DNA of 64,000 nucleotides. Origin: Sulfitobacter noctilucicola. GTDB lineage: Bacteria > Pseudomonadota > Alphaproteobacteria > Rhodobacterales > Rhodobacteraceae. The position numbers and the translations under genes were made by a program. The notes under the pieces are model-generated. The model made no database searches. It had not been told where the DNA came from and worked only from the letters and a program-made list of their open reading frames with translations. Shown here piece after piece: positions 44,289 through 55,159 of this stretch; the first letter of the stretch is position 1; the number at the start of each line of letters is the position of its first letter. The DNA is taken from the NCBI RefSeq assembly GCF_000622385.1, contig NZ_JASD01000008.1, positions 2,728,001 to 2,792,000 of the forward strand, read 5' to 3'.

Positions 44289-45974
44289 ATGAGCGAACCC
44301 GCCCCCTCGTTTCTGTCCCAACAAGTGACGCTGGCTGTCACCTCATGCAGGAACGGTCTTAATGTGATCCGGCACAAAGGACCGGGCAAGATTACATTCT
44401 GGTTCATCGCTTTATTGATCGGGATCGCGGCCGGCTTTGCGGCACTGTTTTTCCGCAAAGGCATCTATTGGCTTCAGTCGACAGTTTACGGCACCGAAGA
44501 TGTCCAGAGCTTACATACATTTATCAGTGGTCTGGAATGGTACTGGGTCGTCTTGATCCCGACTATTGGCGGTCTCGTTGTCGGCGTCATTCTGCATCAT
44601 TTCACCAATGATGCACGTGCACGTACGGTCGGGGATGTCATTCTCGGGGCAGCGCTGCACGACGGGCGTGTTGAAACAAAAGCAGGTATCGCCTCTGCGA
44701 TTGCATCGCTCATCACGCTCGGAACCGGAGGGTCTTCGGGACGTGAGGGGCCGGTTGTTCACATGGCCGGTGTCATCTCGACCTGGGTTTGCAAGCGGAT
44801 CAACGCAGACGGAATCACAGGGCGCGACCTGTTGGGGTGCGCAGTGGCTGCGGGGGTCTCGGCGAGCTTTAATGCGCCGATTGCCGGTGCGCTTTTCGCG
44901 CTTGAAGTCGTCCTGCGGCACTTCGCGGTCCACGCCTTTGCACCGATCGTAATTGCCAGTGTGGCAGGCACCGTAATCAACCGTATCGAATTTGGCGGGG
45001 TGACCGAATTCGTGCTCCCGACCTATGGTGATTTGCAGTTTTACGTCGAACTTCCCGCCTTTTTGTTGCTTGGTTTGACCTGTGGACTGGTCGCTGTCGC
45101 ATTGATGCGCAGCATCTTCTGGGCCGAGGATTTCGGCAATTACCTGCAAGCCCGTACCGGTTGGCCACGCTGGTTGCGGCCAGCGGTGGCAGGTGCGCTG
45201 CTTGGCATCATCGCATTGTGGTTCCCGCATATTATTGGGGTCGGATATGAGACGATGTCGCTGGCCCTGACCGGAGAACTTGGCCTTTATGAAGTTATTG
45301 TATTTGCCATCCTCAAGGTTGCTGCGGTGGCGATCACTCTGGGGGGGCGCATGGCGGGCGGCGTATTTTCGCCCTCTTTGATGACCGGTGCCCTGACGGG
45401 TCTTGCGTTCGGTCTGGTAGCCACCGGTGTCTTCCCCGATGTGTCGGGATCGTCCTCTCTTTATGCCCTTGCAGGTATGGGTGCTGTTGCGGCTGCGGTG
45501 CTGGGGGCGCCTATATCGACCACGCTGATTGTTTTTGAGTTGACGGGGGATTGGCAGACTGGATTGGCCGTGATGGTGGCTGTCAGTATGTCCACCGCTC
45601 TGGCCAGCCGGATTGTTGACCGCAGTTTCTTCCTCACCCAGATCGAACGGCGGGGTATCCATCTGGCGGCTGGCCCGCAGGCCTATTTGCTTGGGATGTT
45701 CATGGTGGCGCGCATCATGCGCAGACCTGAAGATGCGCGCGCGGCAGATGAAGAGGCCTGTTGGACCCTGATAGATGAGGGGACGTATATCGATGGGACC
45801 GCCACGCTTGAATCCGCAATGCCAATCTTTGACGCGAGCGGGGCGCGGTTTATTCCGGTGGTGACACTCTCGGCCAATGCGCCGCCGGAACTTTTGGGCG
45901 CGCTGTTCCACGTTGATGCGCTCAAGGCATATAACAGGGCTTTAGCCGCTACGGCTGCGGAAGAACATTCTTAA
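44289..45974 (+). CDS. ClC-type chloride channel or H+/Cl- antiporter
   Basis: A 561-residue ClC family protein with about 12-14 membrane segments. The selectivity regions GGSSGREGP (gating glutamate E153), the GGxxxP-like GGVFSPSLM near 358 and the first-helix pair are intact, so anion transport is likely. The C-terminal cytoplasmic part (about 470-555) is a short CBS-like module with only one clear CBS half. I chose ATG 44289; an open frame upstream overlaps recN and lacks the family pattern. Physiological ion and role are unknown. Confidence 0.88.
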   Translation: MSEPAPSFLSQQVTLAVTSCRNGLNVIRHKGPGKITFWFIALLIGIAAGFAALFFRKGIYWLQSTVYGTEDVQSLHTFISGLEWYWVVLIPTIGGLVVGVILHHFTNDARARTVGDVILGAALHDGRVETKAGIASAIASLITLGTGGSSGREGPVVHMAGVISTWVCKRINADGITGRDLLGCAVAAGVSASFNAPIAGALFALEVVLRHFAVHAFAPIVIASVAGTVINRIEFGGVTEFVLPTYGDLQFYVELPAFLLLGLTCGLVAVALMRSIFWAEDFGNYLQARTGWPRWLRPAVAGALLGIIALWFPHIIGVGYETMSLALTGELGLYEVIVFAILKVAAVAITLGGRMAGGVFSPSLMTGALTGLAFGLVATGVFPDVSGSSSLYALAGMGAVAAAVLGAPISTTLIVFELTGDWQTGLAVMVAVSMSTALASRIVDRSFFLTQIERRGIHLAAGPQAYLLGMFMVARIMRRPEDARAADEEACWTLIDEGTYIDGTATLESAMPIFDASGARFIPVVTLSANAPPELLGALFHVDALKAYNRALAATAAEEHS

Positions 45975-46128
45975 GTGTGTCAGTAGGTTGGGTAATGAAC
46001 CGACTGTCCCGCATATTGTTTCCACCAATGCATCAATTCAGACGATTCTCTTTGTATTTAAAGTAGCTTTGCTGCTTGCAACCGGTATGCTTTGGAAAAG
46101 TTAATTCATACAAAGGAGCTTTGCTGCC

Positions 46129-48054
46129 ATGCTCGCTTTCACAATTCTGCCCCTTCTTGCACTTGGTTTGTTGGCTTACCTCTTTGAGGACGATGACGAT
46201 GATGCGGTATCTCCTCCTCCCCCCGAGGAGGGCACAGACAGCGACGACCAGCTGAACGGCACGGGTGGCAATGATCTGCTGGACGGGTTGGCAGGCAACG
46301 ATGAAGTGCGCGGCTTCGGCGGTGAAGACACGCTGGCCGGCGGCACGGGCAATGACTTTGTTATCGGCGGCACCGGCAGCGACGACATGCAGGGTGGTGA
46401 TGGCGAGGATACTCTCTGGGGTCGTGAAGGGGATGACACGATTACCGGCGACGCAGGGAACGACACTCTGCGCGGCGATGATGGCGATGATATGTTGGAC
46501 GGCGGCGACGGTGATGACGCCATCCTTGGCGGCGCAGGAAACGATATGCTGTTGGGCGGCGCCGGCGATGACCTGATCCAGACCGGCTATGGTGCCGACA
46601 CCGTTGACGGCGGTGAGGGCGATGACCGGATTTCAGGCTACAACCTGCCCGTAACTGAAGGCGTCCCTGCGGGATCCGATGATGACCAGGCTGACGTATT
46701 GAACGGCGGCGATGGCGACGATACGATCACAGGTAACCTTGACGATACCATCACCGGCGGCAGTGGTGCTGACTTTATCCGGAGCCTTGGCATTGACCAG
46801 GAAGGCGGCGGCAGTGTCGTAATCACTGATTTCGATCCTGAGGAAGACCAGCTGTTGCTGACGTCGACCAACGGGCCTGAATTAAGCTGGGATGCTGATG
46901 ATGACGGCTATTCCATCGTCGCAGCTGAAAATGGCACAGACACCAATGTTCTGTACGGTGGCACATTGATGGCTGTCTTGCAGAATACAGATGCCGAAGC
47001 ACTTGCCGCTGACACATCATGGCTGGCGAACGTGAACGTTGACCCGACACCTGATCCCGTCACCGGCACCGATGGCGATGACACCATTTCCGGTACAGGT
47101 GCGGATGACGACATCTCCGGCGCAGACGGCGATGATGAAATTCGCGGTTTCGGCGACGATGACACGTTGAACGGTGGCACTGGCGACGATTTCCTAGTTG
47201 GCGGTTCTGGCGCTGACCTGCTGGAGGGCGACAACGACAACGACACCCTTTGGGGCCTGTCGGATGATGATGTCCTGAACGGCGGTAACGGTAACGACGT
47301 GCTGCGCGGTGATCCGGGCGACGATCTGCTGAATGGTGAGGCCGGTCAGGATGTGCTTCTGGGTGGTGACGGCGACGACACCATGAATGGCGGCGACAAT
47401 GCAGATCGGATCGAGACTGGCTTGGGGGCAGATGTTGCCGATGGTGGCGATGGTGGGGATGTTATCGTAGGTTACGATGTACCGCGCGGCGAGAGCACGT
47501 CACTTGGGGCCACAGACACAATTGCGGATACGCTGAATGGCGGTGCTGGCAATGATACGATCTCCGGCAACGACGGTGATGTCATAACGGGCGGAGCAGG
47601 CGAGGACGAAATCCGTGCCGTCGGCGTTGATCTAGCTGATCAGGAAGTGGTGGTCGTAACCGATTTCAATTTGGCTGAGGACGTTCTGGTTCTGACCAAT
47701 GGTGCGGGCGAGCCAATCAGTCTAAACGCTGAAGACCTGCGTTTCCGCGCAGCCTCCGCTGGCACGGACACCGAAGTTCTTTATGACGGCGTGGTAATGG
47801 CGCTTCTTGAGAATACAGTGGCGGCAGACCTTGCTGCGGACCTTTCCTGGATCAGCAATCCGATCGCGATTTCTGATCCTGCGCCGACACCACCTGAGGC
47901 CGAAGAAGAGACCCCGGATGCGGCTGCAGAAGAAGAGGCTCCTGCGACGGGTGTTGAAGAAGAGGAAGCACCAGTCACAGCTGAAGAAGATGAGGGTGAA
48001 GTGCCTACAACCGTTGCGGAAGAAGAAACGCCTGTAACGACGACAGGCTCATAA
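46129..48054 (+). CDS. membrane-anchored protein with duplicated RTX calcium-binding repeat modules
   Basis: A 641-residue acidic protein. Residues 3-19 are a hydrophobic helix followed by EDDDDDA, so it is anchored or secreted by an N-terminal segment. Two modules follow, about residues 36-305 and 315-590. Each starts with GGxGxDxLxGG nonapeptide repeats (six to nine), passes an irregular segment ([22 protein letters not shown]), more RTX repeats, and ends in a cap: [15 protein letters not shown]...LADTSW in copy 1, [15 protein letters not shown]...LAADLSW in copy 2. The tail (about 596-641) is a Glu/Thr/Val-rich stretch without RTX export signal. The repeats should bind calcium as a beta-roll; function unknown. 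A bidirectional terminator follows. Confidence 0.8.
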   Translation: MLAFTILPLLALGLLAYLFEDDDDDAVSPPPPEEGTDSDDQLNGTGGNDLLDGLAGNDEVRGFGGEDTLAGGTGNDFVIGGTGSDDMQGGDGEDTLWGREGDDTITGDAGNDTLRGDDGDDMLDGGDGDDAILGGAGNDMLLGGAGDDLIQTGYGADTVDGGEGDDRISGYNLPVTEGVPAGSDDDQADVLNGGDGDDTITGNLDDTITGGSGADFIRSLGIDQEGGGSVVITDFDPEEDQLLLTSTNGPELSWDADDDGYSIVAAENGTDTNVLYGGTLMAVLQNTDAEALAADTSWLANVNVDPTPDPVTGTDGDDTISGTGADDDISGADGDDEIRGFGDDDTLNGGTGDDFLVGGSGADLLEGDNDNDTLWGLSDDDVLNGGNGNDVLRGDPGDDLLNGEAGQDVLLGGDGDDTMNGGDNADRIETGLGADVADGGDGGDVIVGYDVPRGESTSLGATDTIADTLNGGAGNDTISGNDGDVITGGAGEDEIRAVGVDLADQEVVVVTDFNLAEDVLVLTNGAGEPISLNAEDLRFRAASAGTDTEVLYDGVVMALLENTVAADLAADLSWISNPIAISDPAPTPPEAEEETPDAAAEEEAPATGVEEEEAPVTAEEDEGEVPTTVAEEETPVTTTGS

Positions 48055-48136
48055 GCAACTTCCAACGGGCCGGAGATATCTTTGCGATACCGGCCCGCTG
48101 CTTCCCAGGCTTTTGGGATACACCTTAAAAACTAAA

Positions 48137-48165
48137 AATGCCGCCTCAAGGGCGGCATTGTTTTT
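48137..48165. terminator. bidirectional terminator
   Basis: AATGCCGCC (48137-48145) and GGCGGCATT (48151-48159) form a 9-bp stem with a 5-base loop. A T run follows on the plus strand (48161-48165), and an A-rich stretch before it acts as T run on the minus strand. It separates the RTX gene (plus) and the DUF427 gene (minus). Confidence 0.85.
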
Positions 48166-48187
48166 ATCAGGCTGTGCATTCAGCAGG

Positions 48188-48532
48188 TTAAATCTGCTCT
48201 ACTGCGATTTCGTCCATGTCATAGAATGCCAGATAATCTTTGATCTCGCTGACGGCATCCTTCGGCGCTTCATAAGACCAGACGGCATTGCTGAGCGTTC
48301 TGCTTTTTGTGATAACCGAATAATAGCTCGCATCCCCTTTGTGGGGACAATGGCTTGTCTCGTCGCTTGCATCGAGAAACGCCATGGCGATGTCGGAGCG
48401 GGGGAAATAGATCACTGGTGGGTAGTCACCTTCCCGCAATTCCAACGCAGCGCTGCTTTCGCCCAGCACGGCACCGCCCGCGCGTACCGTCCACGTACCC
48501 GGTGCTTTTGTAATCTTGATGTGACTTGCCAT
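48188..48532 (-). CDS. DUF427 domain protein
   Basis: A 114-residue single-domain DUF427 protein: GGAVLGESSAALELREGDYPPVIYFP near the N-terminus, then SHCPHKGDASYYSV near residue 66 and NAVWSYEAPK near 90 are the family pattern. DUF427 is a small beta-rich fold with no assigned reaction. I chose ATG 48532, preceded by GGGAAGAG; a longer start at 48559 is less likely. It is divergent from nothing close; pepP lies 33 bases upstream on the same strand. Confidence 0.85.
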   Translation of the reverse strand: MASHIKITKAPGTWTVRAGGAVLGESSAALELREGDYPPVIYFPRSDIAMAFLDASDETSHCPHKGDASYYSVITKSRTLSNAVWSYEAPKDAVSEIKDYLAFYDMDEIAVEQI

Positions 48533-48565
48533 GTTTCTCTTCCCCAATATGGATAGCACACTTTT

Positions 48566-50356
48566 CTAGATCGGTGCGGTCGCCGCATCCAACCATAGTT
48601 TCGTGGCAGACGATAGTCGTGGCCCGATCTTTTCCGCAACCTCTGCGTGATAGCTGTTAAGCCAGTCGCGTGCGTCTTGGTCCAGCAGTTCAGGATCAAT
48701 CAAACGCTTGTCGATGGGGGCAAAACTAAGGGTTTCCCAGCACAACATCTTGCGGTGGTCGTCGCCGCCGGGCAGGGCAGGTGCCTTGCGCACAACCAGC
48801 AGGTTTTCGATGCGGATACCAAAGGCTCCCTCGCGGTAGTATCCGGGTTCGTTGCTCAGGATCATGCCGGGCTGTAGCGGAACCTGACTGATCCGGCTCA
48901 GCCGTTGCGGTCCTTCATGCACGCTGAGGTACGCGCCTACACCATGTCCCAACCCGTGATCGAAGTCCTGTCCGGCCAGCCAAAGCGGCATCCGCCCTAC
49001 AGCCTCGATGTGACTGCCCGCAAGCCCCTCCGGCCACCGCAAGCGGCTCATGGCGATCATTCCCGACAGGACGCGGGTAAAAGCCGCCCGCGCCTCAGCG
49101 GGAGGTGTGCCAATGGCAACGGTGCGGGTAATATCGGTCGTGCCGTCAAGGTACTGCCCGCCGGAATCGAGCACGATTAGCTGACCCTCTTCAAGCAGGC
49201 TGTCTGTTTCTTCTGTCACACGGTAATGCATGATCGCGCCGTTCGGGCCGGTCCCTGCAATCGTTTCAAAGCTGATGTCTTGCAAGGCATTATCGCGGCG
49301 GCGCGCGGCCTCAAGCTGGGAGACAACCTCGGTTTCGGTGACGGTATCGGGAGCCTGCGCGTCAAGCCATGCCAGAAGCTCACATAGGGCCGCCCCATCG
49401 CGCAGATGTGCTGCAGCTGAGCCCGAGATTTCGGCCTCGTTCTTGCAGGCTTTGGGCATCGCGCAGGGATCGTCCCCCCACTGCAACCGCTCACCCAGAG
49501 CATCAGCCACGATCAAAGGTACAGTTTGTTTATCCAATCTCACGGGGCCGTCCAAACGCTGCAACGCAGGCAGGAAGGCATCCGGCGCGTGGCACCTGAC
49601 ATCAGATCCGAGGTAATCCATGATCCCGCCCAGCTTTTCCGCAGCCATATAGAGATCAACAGTGGCGTCTGAATGCAGAACAGCAAATCCATGAGCGACC
49701 GGATTACGCGGTATGTCCGCACCGCGGATATTCAGCAACCAGTTGTGGCTGTCGGGCAGGGTTATCACCGCCGCCAATTGGCCAGCCTCCGCCAAGTCTT
49801 TTGCGAGCCGCTCGCGTTTGGAGGCATGGCTTTCGCCTGCAAATTCGATCGGATGAGGTTTAGCAGGCAGCATTGGCGGCGCTGGCTGATCCGTCCAGAT
49901 GCGATCAACAAGGTTATCGCAGGTTTGCAGGACAATGCCTGTGCCCGCCAGTGCATCCGTGGTCAGCGCAATCTGGCCCGGTGTGTGCAACCAAGGATCA
50001 AATCCGACCTTGCCCCCTTGCGGCAACTGTTCTTTTAGCCATTCCGCAAGTGATACTTCGGGCCAAGGGACGGGAGTGAAGTCCGCCGCCACCTGCGCCT
50101 TGACCTGCGTGCGGTAGCGCCCGTCGATGAAGACACCGGCAACGTCGCGCAATGCACAACAGAATCCGGCAGAGCCGGTAAAGCCGCTGAGCCACGCCAG
50201 CCTGTCATCATGAGGGGCGACATATTCACCTTGATGCGCATCAGCGCGGGGAATCAGAAAACCGTCCAGCCCTTCGCCGATCAGTTCCTGACGCAAGGCC
50301 TTCAGTCGGGGCGGCCCCTGTTCCGGTCGTGCAGTGACCTCGAAACTCTGGAACAT
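48566..50356 (-). CDS. pepP: Xaa-Pro aminopeptidase (aminopeptidase P)
   Basis: A 596-residue M24 metallopeptidase, the long form with two creatinase N-like domains (residues about 15-150 and 170-310) and a pita-bread catalytic domain (about 320-530). The metal ligands are in VLDSGGQYLDGTTDITRTV near 398 (two Asp), GHGVGAYLSVHEGP near 490 (His), NEPGYYREGAFGIRIENL near 522 (two Glu). It removes N-terminal residues preceding proline. The C-terminal tail matches the long bacterial and eukaryotic forms. Upstream is cobT, 42 bases away on the same strand. Confidence 0.92.
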   Translation of the reverse strand: MFQSFEVTARPEQGPPRLKALRQELIGEGLDGFLIPRADAHQGEYVAPHDDRLAWLSGFTGSAGFCCALRDVAGVFIDGRYRTQVKAQVAADFTPVPWPEVSLAEWLKEQLPQGGKVGFDPWLHTPGQIALTTDALAGTGIVLQTCDNLVDRIWTDQPAPPMLPAKPHPIEFAGESHASKRERLAKDLAEAGQLAAVITLPDSHNWLLNIRGADIPRNPVAHGFAVLHSDATVDLYMAAEKLGGIMDYLGSDVRCHAPDAFLPALQRLDGPVRLDKQTVPLIVADALGERLQWGDDPCAMPKACKNEAEISGSAAAHLRDGAALCELLAWLDAQAPDTVTETEVVSQLEAARRRDNALQDISFETIAGTGPNGAIMHYRVTEETDSLLEEGQLIVLDSGGQYLDGTTDITRTVAIGTPPAEARAAFTRVLSGMIAMSRLRWPEGLAGSHIEAVGRMPLWLAGQDFDHGLGHGVGAYLSVHEGPQRLSRISQVPLQPGMILSNEPGYYREGAFGIRIENLLVVRKAPALPGGDDHRKMLCWETLSFAPIDKRLIDPELLDQDARDWLNSYHAEVAEKIGPRLSSATKLWLDAATAPI

Positions 50357-50398
50357 TGGCCCCTCCTTCGCTTGGTTCTTAGATTTAATACGGTACCC

Positions 50399-52276
50399 TC
50401 AGCCTGCTCGGCGCATGCCCATCACGCGCGCCCGTGCTCTCGGGTCACTGTCAAACAGGGCTGCGAGCTGCTCTGTCATGGCACCGGCCAGCTGGTCCAC
50501 ATCCGTAATGGTAACGGCGCGGTCGTAATAGCGTGTCACATCGTGCCCGATACCAATGGCCAAAAGCTCGACCGCGCGCTTTTTCTCGACCATGGCGATC
50601 ACATCACGCAGGTGCTTTTCCAGATAGTTGGCAGGGTTTACCGACAGGGTGGAATCGTCCACAGGTGCGCCATCACTGATCACCATCAAAATTTTGCGGG
50701 CCTCGTGACGTGCCATCATCCGGCGGTGCGCCCATTCCAGTGCTTCACCGTCGATGTTTTCTTTCAGCAGACCTTCTTTCATCATCAGACCCAGATTGTC
50801 GCGGGTCCGCCGCCATGGCGCATCGGCAGATTTGTAGATGATGTGACGCAGGTCGTTCAGACGGCCGGGCTGTACCGGACGGCCCTCGTTCAACCATGCT
50901 TCACGGGCTTGTCCGCCCTTCCACGCACGGGTGGTAAAGCCGAGGATCTCAACCTTCACGTTGCAACGCTCAAGCGTGCGGGCGAGAACATCTGCGCAGA
51001 TCGCCGCGATAGAGATAGGCCGACCGCGCATCGATCCCGAGTTATCCAAAAGCAGCGTCACGCAGGTGTCACGGAATTCTGTGTCTTTCTCGACCTTGAA
51101 GCTGAGCGGCGTTGTGGGGTTCGCCACGATACGCGCCAGCCGGCCCGCATCCAGCGTGCCTTCTTCAAGATCAAACTCCCAAGAACGGTTCTGCTGGGCT
51201 TGAAGACGGCGTTGTAACTTGTTGGCCAGACGGCTGACCGCCCCTTTCAGGGGCTCAAGCTGCTGGTCAAGGTAGGCGCGCAGACGTTCCAGCTCAACCG
51301 GATCGGCGAGATCTTCTGCGCCAATAACCTCGTCTTCACTGTCCATATAGACAAGATAGTTGGGATCGGCGTCTGATACAGGCTGTGGGGCAGGCGGCTC
51401 CATCGGGGCATCGCCTTCAGGCATTTCCGCCTCGTCACCCATTTCCTGATCAGCCATATCGTCCATGCTGACCTGCGCTTCGGCGCTGTCTTGCTGTTCT
51501 TCTTGGGATTGCTCGGCAGAACCTTCCGCCTCGTCCTCTTCCTGATCGTCCTGGCCGGTGCTGTCAGGGTCCTGCTCCTCTTCTGCACCGTCTTCGGCTT
51601 CGTCTTCCATATCCTCGTCCAGCGCGTCGGGGTCGTCGCCCAACTGATCGCCATAGCCCAGATCGGAGATCATTTGTCGTGCGAGCTTGGCAAAGGCCGA
51701 TTGGTCTTCGAGGATGTCATTTAGATTTTCGAGCGTGCCACCGGCCTGATCTTCAATGAAACCGCGCCACAGCTCCATCGCGTTCTCGGCACCCGCCGGC
51801 AAATCGCGGCCCGTGGCCAGATGGCGCACAAGATAGCCGGCCGCCGTTGCAAGCGGCACATCACTGGCCTGCTTGGCCTGATCATAGCCTTTGCGCTGCG
51901 CTTCGTATTTGATTTTGACGTCGATATTGGTCGCTGTGCCGGGCATGTCGCGGGCACCAACGGCTTCACACCGCGCGGTTTCCATCGCTTCGTAAAGGTC
52001 CCGCGCCATCTCGCCCTGCGGCTGGTAGCGGGCGTGGGTCTGGCCGTTGTGATAGCGTCGATTGAGCGCAAGCGCGTCTGCGGTGCCGCGTGCCAGCAAC
52101 ACCTCTTCGCGGGTCATGCGGCGCGATACCTGCGGCAGTCGCATGGTGTCGCCGGACAGGCCTGACGGATCAACGGAGTAGGAGACCGTAAGTTCGGTAT
52201 CGTTGGCCATCACTTTAGAAGCTTCGGCCAGCGCCTTTTTGAACGCGTCTGCGGGATTGTCAGATGGTTTGCTCAA
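50399..52276 (-). CDS. cobT: aerobic cobaltochelatase subunit CobT
   Basis: A 625-residue subunit of the CobNST complex, which inserts cobalt into hydrogenobyrinic acid a,c-diamide in aerobic B12 synthesis. The N-terminal half includes a very acidic stretch (about residues 215-300) and the C-terminal half a von Willebrand A domain with MIDAS DNSGS (D411 onward, DxSxS) and [13 protein letters not shown] near 540. CobT works with the AAA+ subunit CobS, encoded 78 bases upstream. The chelating subunit CobN is not in the window. Confidence 0.93.
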   Translation of the reverse strand: MSKPSDNPADAFKKALAEASKVMANDTELTVSYSVDPSGLSGDTMRLPQVSRRMTREEVLLARGTADALALNRRYHNGQTHARYQPQGEMARDLYEAMETARCEAVGARDMPGTATNIDVKIKYEAQRKGYDQAKQASDVPLATAAGYLVRHLATGRDLPAGAENAMELWRGFIEDQAGGTLENLNDILEDQSAFAKLARQMISDLGYGDQLGDDPDALDEDMEDEAEDGAEEEQDPDSTGQDDQEEDEAEGSAEQSQEEQQDSAEAQVSMDDMADQEMGDEAEMPEGDAPMEPPAPQPVSDADPNYLVYMDSEDEVIGAEDLADPVELERLRAYLDQQLEPLKGAVSRLANKLQRRLQAQQNRSWEFDLEEGTLDAGRLARIVANPTTPLSFKVEKDTEFRDTCVTLLLDNSGSMRGRPISIAAICADVLARTLERCNVKVEILGFTTRAWKGGQAREAWLNEGRPVQPGRLNDLRHIIYKSADAPWRRTRDNLGLMMKEGLLKENIDGEALEWAHRRMMARHEARKILMVISDGAPVDDSTLSVNPANYLEKHLRDVIAMVEKKRAVELLAIGIGHDVTRYYDRAVTITDVDQLAGAMTEQLAALFDSDPRARARVMGMRRAG

Positions 52277-52354
52277 CTCGGTCTCCCCCGTCGGTTACAG
52301 ACGCAGACCTCCCGCAGGAGATCTGCCAGATTTCTGATGTGAAATCCGCGCCCC

Positions 52355-53341
52355 TTAGCCCAAACTCACACTTGCAGCGCTCTCTGGCAGTTCCTCGTCG
52401 AACAGACGCTGGTAGAACTCTGCAACTGTCTGGCGCTCCAGCTCGTCACATTTGTTGAGGAAGGACAGACGGAACGCATAGCCGACGTTGCGGAAAATCT
52501 CAGCGTTTTGCGCCCAAGCGATGACCGTACGTGGCGACATAACCGTCGACAGTTCGCCGTTCATAAAGGCAGTGCGTGTCAGGTCGGCCACTGTGACCAT
52601 CTGCTTTACGGTCTTGCGGCCCTTGTCGGTATTGTAGTGCGGGTTCTTGGACAGAACGATCGCCGTTTCCGCGTCAATCGACAGATAGTTCAGCGTCGCC
52701 ACCAGTGACCAGCGGTCCATCTGGCCTTGGTTGATCTGCTGCGTGCCATGGTAAAGGCCAGTTGTGTCGCCCAGACCCACAGTGTTTGCGGTGGCAAAGA
52801 TACGGAAATAGGGGTGCGGCTCGATCACTTTGTTCTGGTCCAGAAGCGTCAGCTTGCCGTCCACTTCCAGCACACGCTGGATCACGAACATAACGTCTGC
52901 ACGCCCCGCGTCATATTCATCAAAGACGATGGCAGTAGGGTTACGCAGAGCCCATGGCAGAATGCCTTCCTGAAAGTCGGTGACCTGTTTTCCGTCACGT
53001 AACTTGATCGCGTCCTTACCGATAAGATCGATCCGGCTGATGTGGCTGTCGAGGTTTACACGCACACAGGGCCAGTTCAGAAGGCTTGCCACCTGCTCGA
53101 TGTGGGTCGATTTACCTGTACCGTGGTAGCCCTGCACCATGACGCGGCGGTTGTGCGCAAAGCCCGCAAGGATCGCCAGCGTGGTATCAGGGTCGAACTT
53201 GTACGTGCTGTCCTGATCCGGCACACGCTCGGTACGCTCCTCAAAGCCTTTGACAACCATGTCTGTATCAATGCCGAAAACGTCGCGGACGCTGATTTCC
53301 TTGGTTGGTTTTGTGTCGATATCCAGCGCGCCGTCGGCCAT
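52355..53341 (-). CDS. cobS: aerobic cobaltochelatase subunit CobS
   Basis: A 328-residue AAA+ ATPase of the cobaltochelatase. Walker A GYHGTGKS at residues 71-78, Walker B IVFDEYD near 137, sensor-like [19 protein letters not shown] near 180 and the arginine-containing [14 protein letters not shown] near 268 are as expected. It couples ATP hydrolysis to cobalt insertion by CobN. It is followed by cobT on the same strand. The gene order with a J-domain gene and bolA nearby is common in Rhodobacterales. Confidence 0.95.
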   Translation of the reverse strand: MADGALDIDTKPTKEISVRDVFGIDTDMVVKGFEERTERVPDQDSTYKFDPDTTLAILAGFAHNRRVMVQGYHGTGKSTHIEQVASLLNWPCVRVNLDSHISRIDLIGKDAIKLRDGKQVTDFQEGILPWALRNPTAIVFDEYDAGRADVMFVIQRVLEVDGKLTLLDQNKVIEPHPYFRIFATANTVGLGDTTGLYHGTQQINQGQMDRWSLVATLNYLSIDAETAIVLSKNPHYNTDKGRKTVKQMVTVADLTRTAFMNGELSTVMSPRTVIAWAQNAEIFRNVGYAFRLSFLNKCDELERQTVAEFYQRLFDEELPESAASVSLG

Positions 53342-53454
53342 TGGGTCGTCCTTTCATTCAAGCTCTGTCGAGAGACTAAAGTCCCCCACGTGGTGCAACA
53401 AATCCGTGCCACCTGCAAGGGTAGGCCTAAGGGTTTATTCCCCCTTCAGGCCAG

Positions 53455-55122
53455 TTATATGGACCTGCCTGTTCGCATGGCAACCTGTGCACAACCGCAG
53501 GCGGCGGTGACAGGACGGTCCGCACGTGCTTCTGCCAGATCAAGACGCAGCCTGACGTGCGCAAGCTCTTGGGTTTTGCTTTGTGCGGCCAGACAGTCGT
53601 GAAGCCCGCGCAAGGCCCAGACGTTGTCGGGATGCTGACAGGCGCGGGGCAAGCCGGGGGCAAGACCCAGGTCCTGACGAAAGACCTCTTCTGCTTCGGC
53701 TGCGTGACCTTGCTCTAACAGCAATGCCCCGAGCGCGTGACGTGTGGGCTGCATCCAGCCCCAAGGCTCGTCGTAGGGCAGGGCATCATCCAGCGCCACT
53801 GCATCGCGCAAACGTGCAAATGCCGACACGTAGTCGCCTTTGCGGTACGACAATTCGCCGTCAAGCATGGCGGTCGCGATTTCCAGCAAATCAATGGCGC
53901 GCACATTATGCAGCAGACGGCTTTCGGGGACACGCGCCTTTGCCGCGATGAAGACTTTATGCTGTGCTTCAGCTTCCGGCACCCGGCCAAGTGCGGACAA
54001 TGCCAGCGCCTTTGCATATTCAATCATCGCAACCTTGGTGCAGCGGATCTCATGGTCTTCCGGCAGCGGCAGCTTGAGGATTTCTTCCCACATGCCAAAG
54101 CGGATCAGAACATGTGGCTCCATGCTGAGATAGGCCTCGAAAAAGTCCGCCATCGGGGGGGAGGTTATTTCCAGCAAAGCGTCCGGTGTGGTTTCATCCA
54201 TGCCCCGCACCGCCTCCATGGCGGGCTCGAACTGGCCAAGGAACAAAGCGCCGTAGATCACGAAGTGGTAATTGTGCTGACGGTAGCCGGTGTAGATGTT
54301 GAAGGCACCCTCGGCCTCGTAATACTTCAGGTCCGCCTCGATTGCCCGCTCGTTCCAACGCACCACGTTTTCATAATGCCCGCAAAGCACGTCGATGTGA
54401 CTGGGCATATGTACCAGATGGCCCGCATCGGGCACCAGTGTCCGCAGGACATCGCCTGCTTTCAGTGCTTTTTCTGGGAAGGGCGACATTTCCATCAGAT
54501 GTACATAGAGATGAAGGATGCCGGGGTGGACCATGCCGCCGGGCAAGGCCATGTGCCGCTCAAGCACGGCGCGGGCTTCTGCCGTAGCAGCGCCGGAAGC
54601 GATCGCACCGCTCGGAAGATCCCACATCGCCCATGGGGTCAGATTCATCAGGGCGTCCACAAAGATCGTCGCGATTTCCGCATCATCCGGAAAACTGGCC
54701 TGAACGCTCCGCATCCCATCGGCAAAGGATTTATCCCACGGTGCCATATCTTCAACCGGATCGCGCTGTGGGTATCGGGCACTCAGCGCTATGATCAAAG
54801 CCGCCTCGGGGGCTGACGCGGTCCCAACATTTGCGAGAGCGGCTTGTGTGGCATCATAAGCTTCAGCAAGCGCCTCTGCGCGCCCTTTGGAATCGTAAAG
54901 CACCCATGGCATGTTGTAATTCGGACCAGCGGCATAGGCATGGCCCCAATGTGCCATCGCAAAGGACGGATCAGCGGCAGTGGCGCGCTTGAAACAGGCA
55001 ATCGCTTCTTTGTGGTTGAAACCGTAAATCCAGTTCAGGCCTCGATCGAACCAAATCTGTGCCTCAGCACTATCGGTCGTCACAACACGCGAAAAGCGCC
55101 CTAAATCATATGGATAGTCCAA
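53455..55122 (-). CDS. tetratricopeptide repeat protein of unknown function
   Basis: A 555-residue soluble protein rich in alpha helices, with recognisable TPR pairs: WIYGFNHKEAIACFKRATAADPSFAMAHWG near residues 30-62 and LLLEQGHAAEAEEVFRQDLGLAPGLPRAC near 470-498. The N-terminus begins with YDLGRFSRVVTTDSAEAQIWFDRGL, a pattern seen in a widespread family of hypothetical TPR proteins, with conserved HxPSHI (HMPSHIDVLCGHYE near 233) and HPGILHLYVH near 198. The histidine pattern suggests a metal site, but no reaction is known. It is inserted between cobS and the J-domain gene on the same strand. Confidence 0.7.
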   Translation of the reverse strand: MDYPYDLGRFSRVVTTDSAEAQIWFDRGLNWIYGFNHKEAIACFKRATAADPSFAMAHWGHAYAAGPNYNMPWVLYDSKGRAEALAEAYDATQAALANVGTASAPEAALIIALSARYPQRDPVEDMAPWDKSFADGMRSVQASFPDDAEIATIFVDALMNLTPWAMWDLPSGAIASGAATAEARAVLERHMALPGGMVHPGILHLYVHLMEMSPFPEKALKAGDVLRTLVPDAGHLVHMPSHIDVLCGHYENVVRWNERAIEADLKYYEAEGAFNIYTGYRQHNYHFVIYGALFLGQFEPAMEAVRGMDETTPDALLEITSPPMADFFEAYLSMEPHVLIRFGMWEEILKLPLPEDHEIRCTKVAMIEYAKALALSALGRVPEAEAQHKVFIAAKARVPESRLLHNVRAIDLLEIATAMLDGELSYRKGDYVSAFARLRDAVALDDALPYDEPWGWMQPTRHALGALLLEQGHAAEAEEVFRQDLGLAPGLPRACQHPDNVWALRGLHDCLAAQSKTQELAHVRLRLDLAEARADRPVTAACGCAQVAMRTGRSI

Positions 55123-55159
55123 ACCGGGCTCCTTTTCGCGTGTGTACTGCTGCCGTGTA

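Noticed and set aside
46212..46229. CCTCCTCCC followed by GAGGAGG in the RTX gene
   Set aside because: It encodes the Pro/Glu stretch of the protein in frame; the hairpin is a by-product of the codons.
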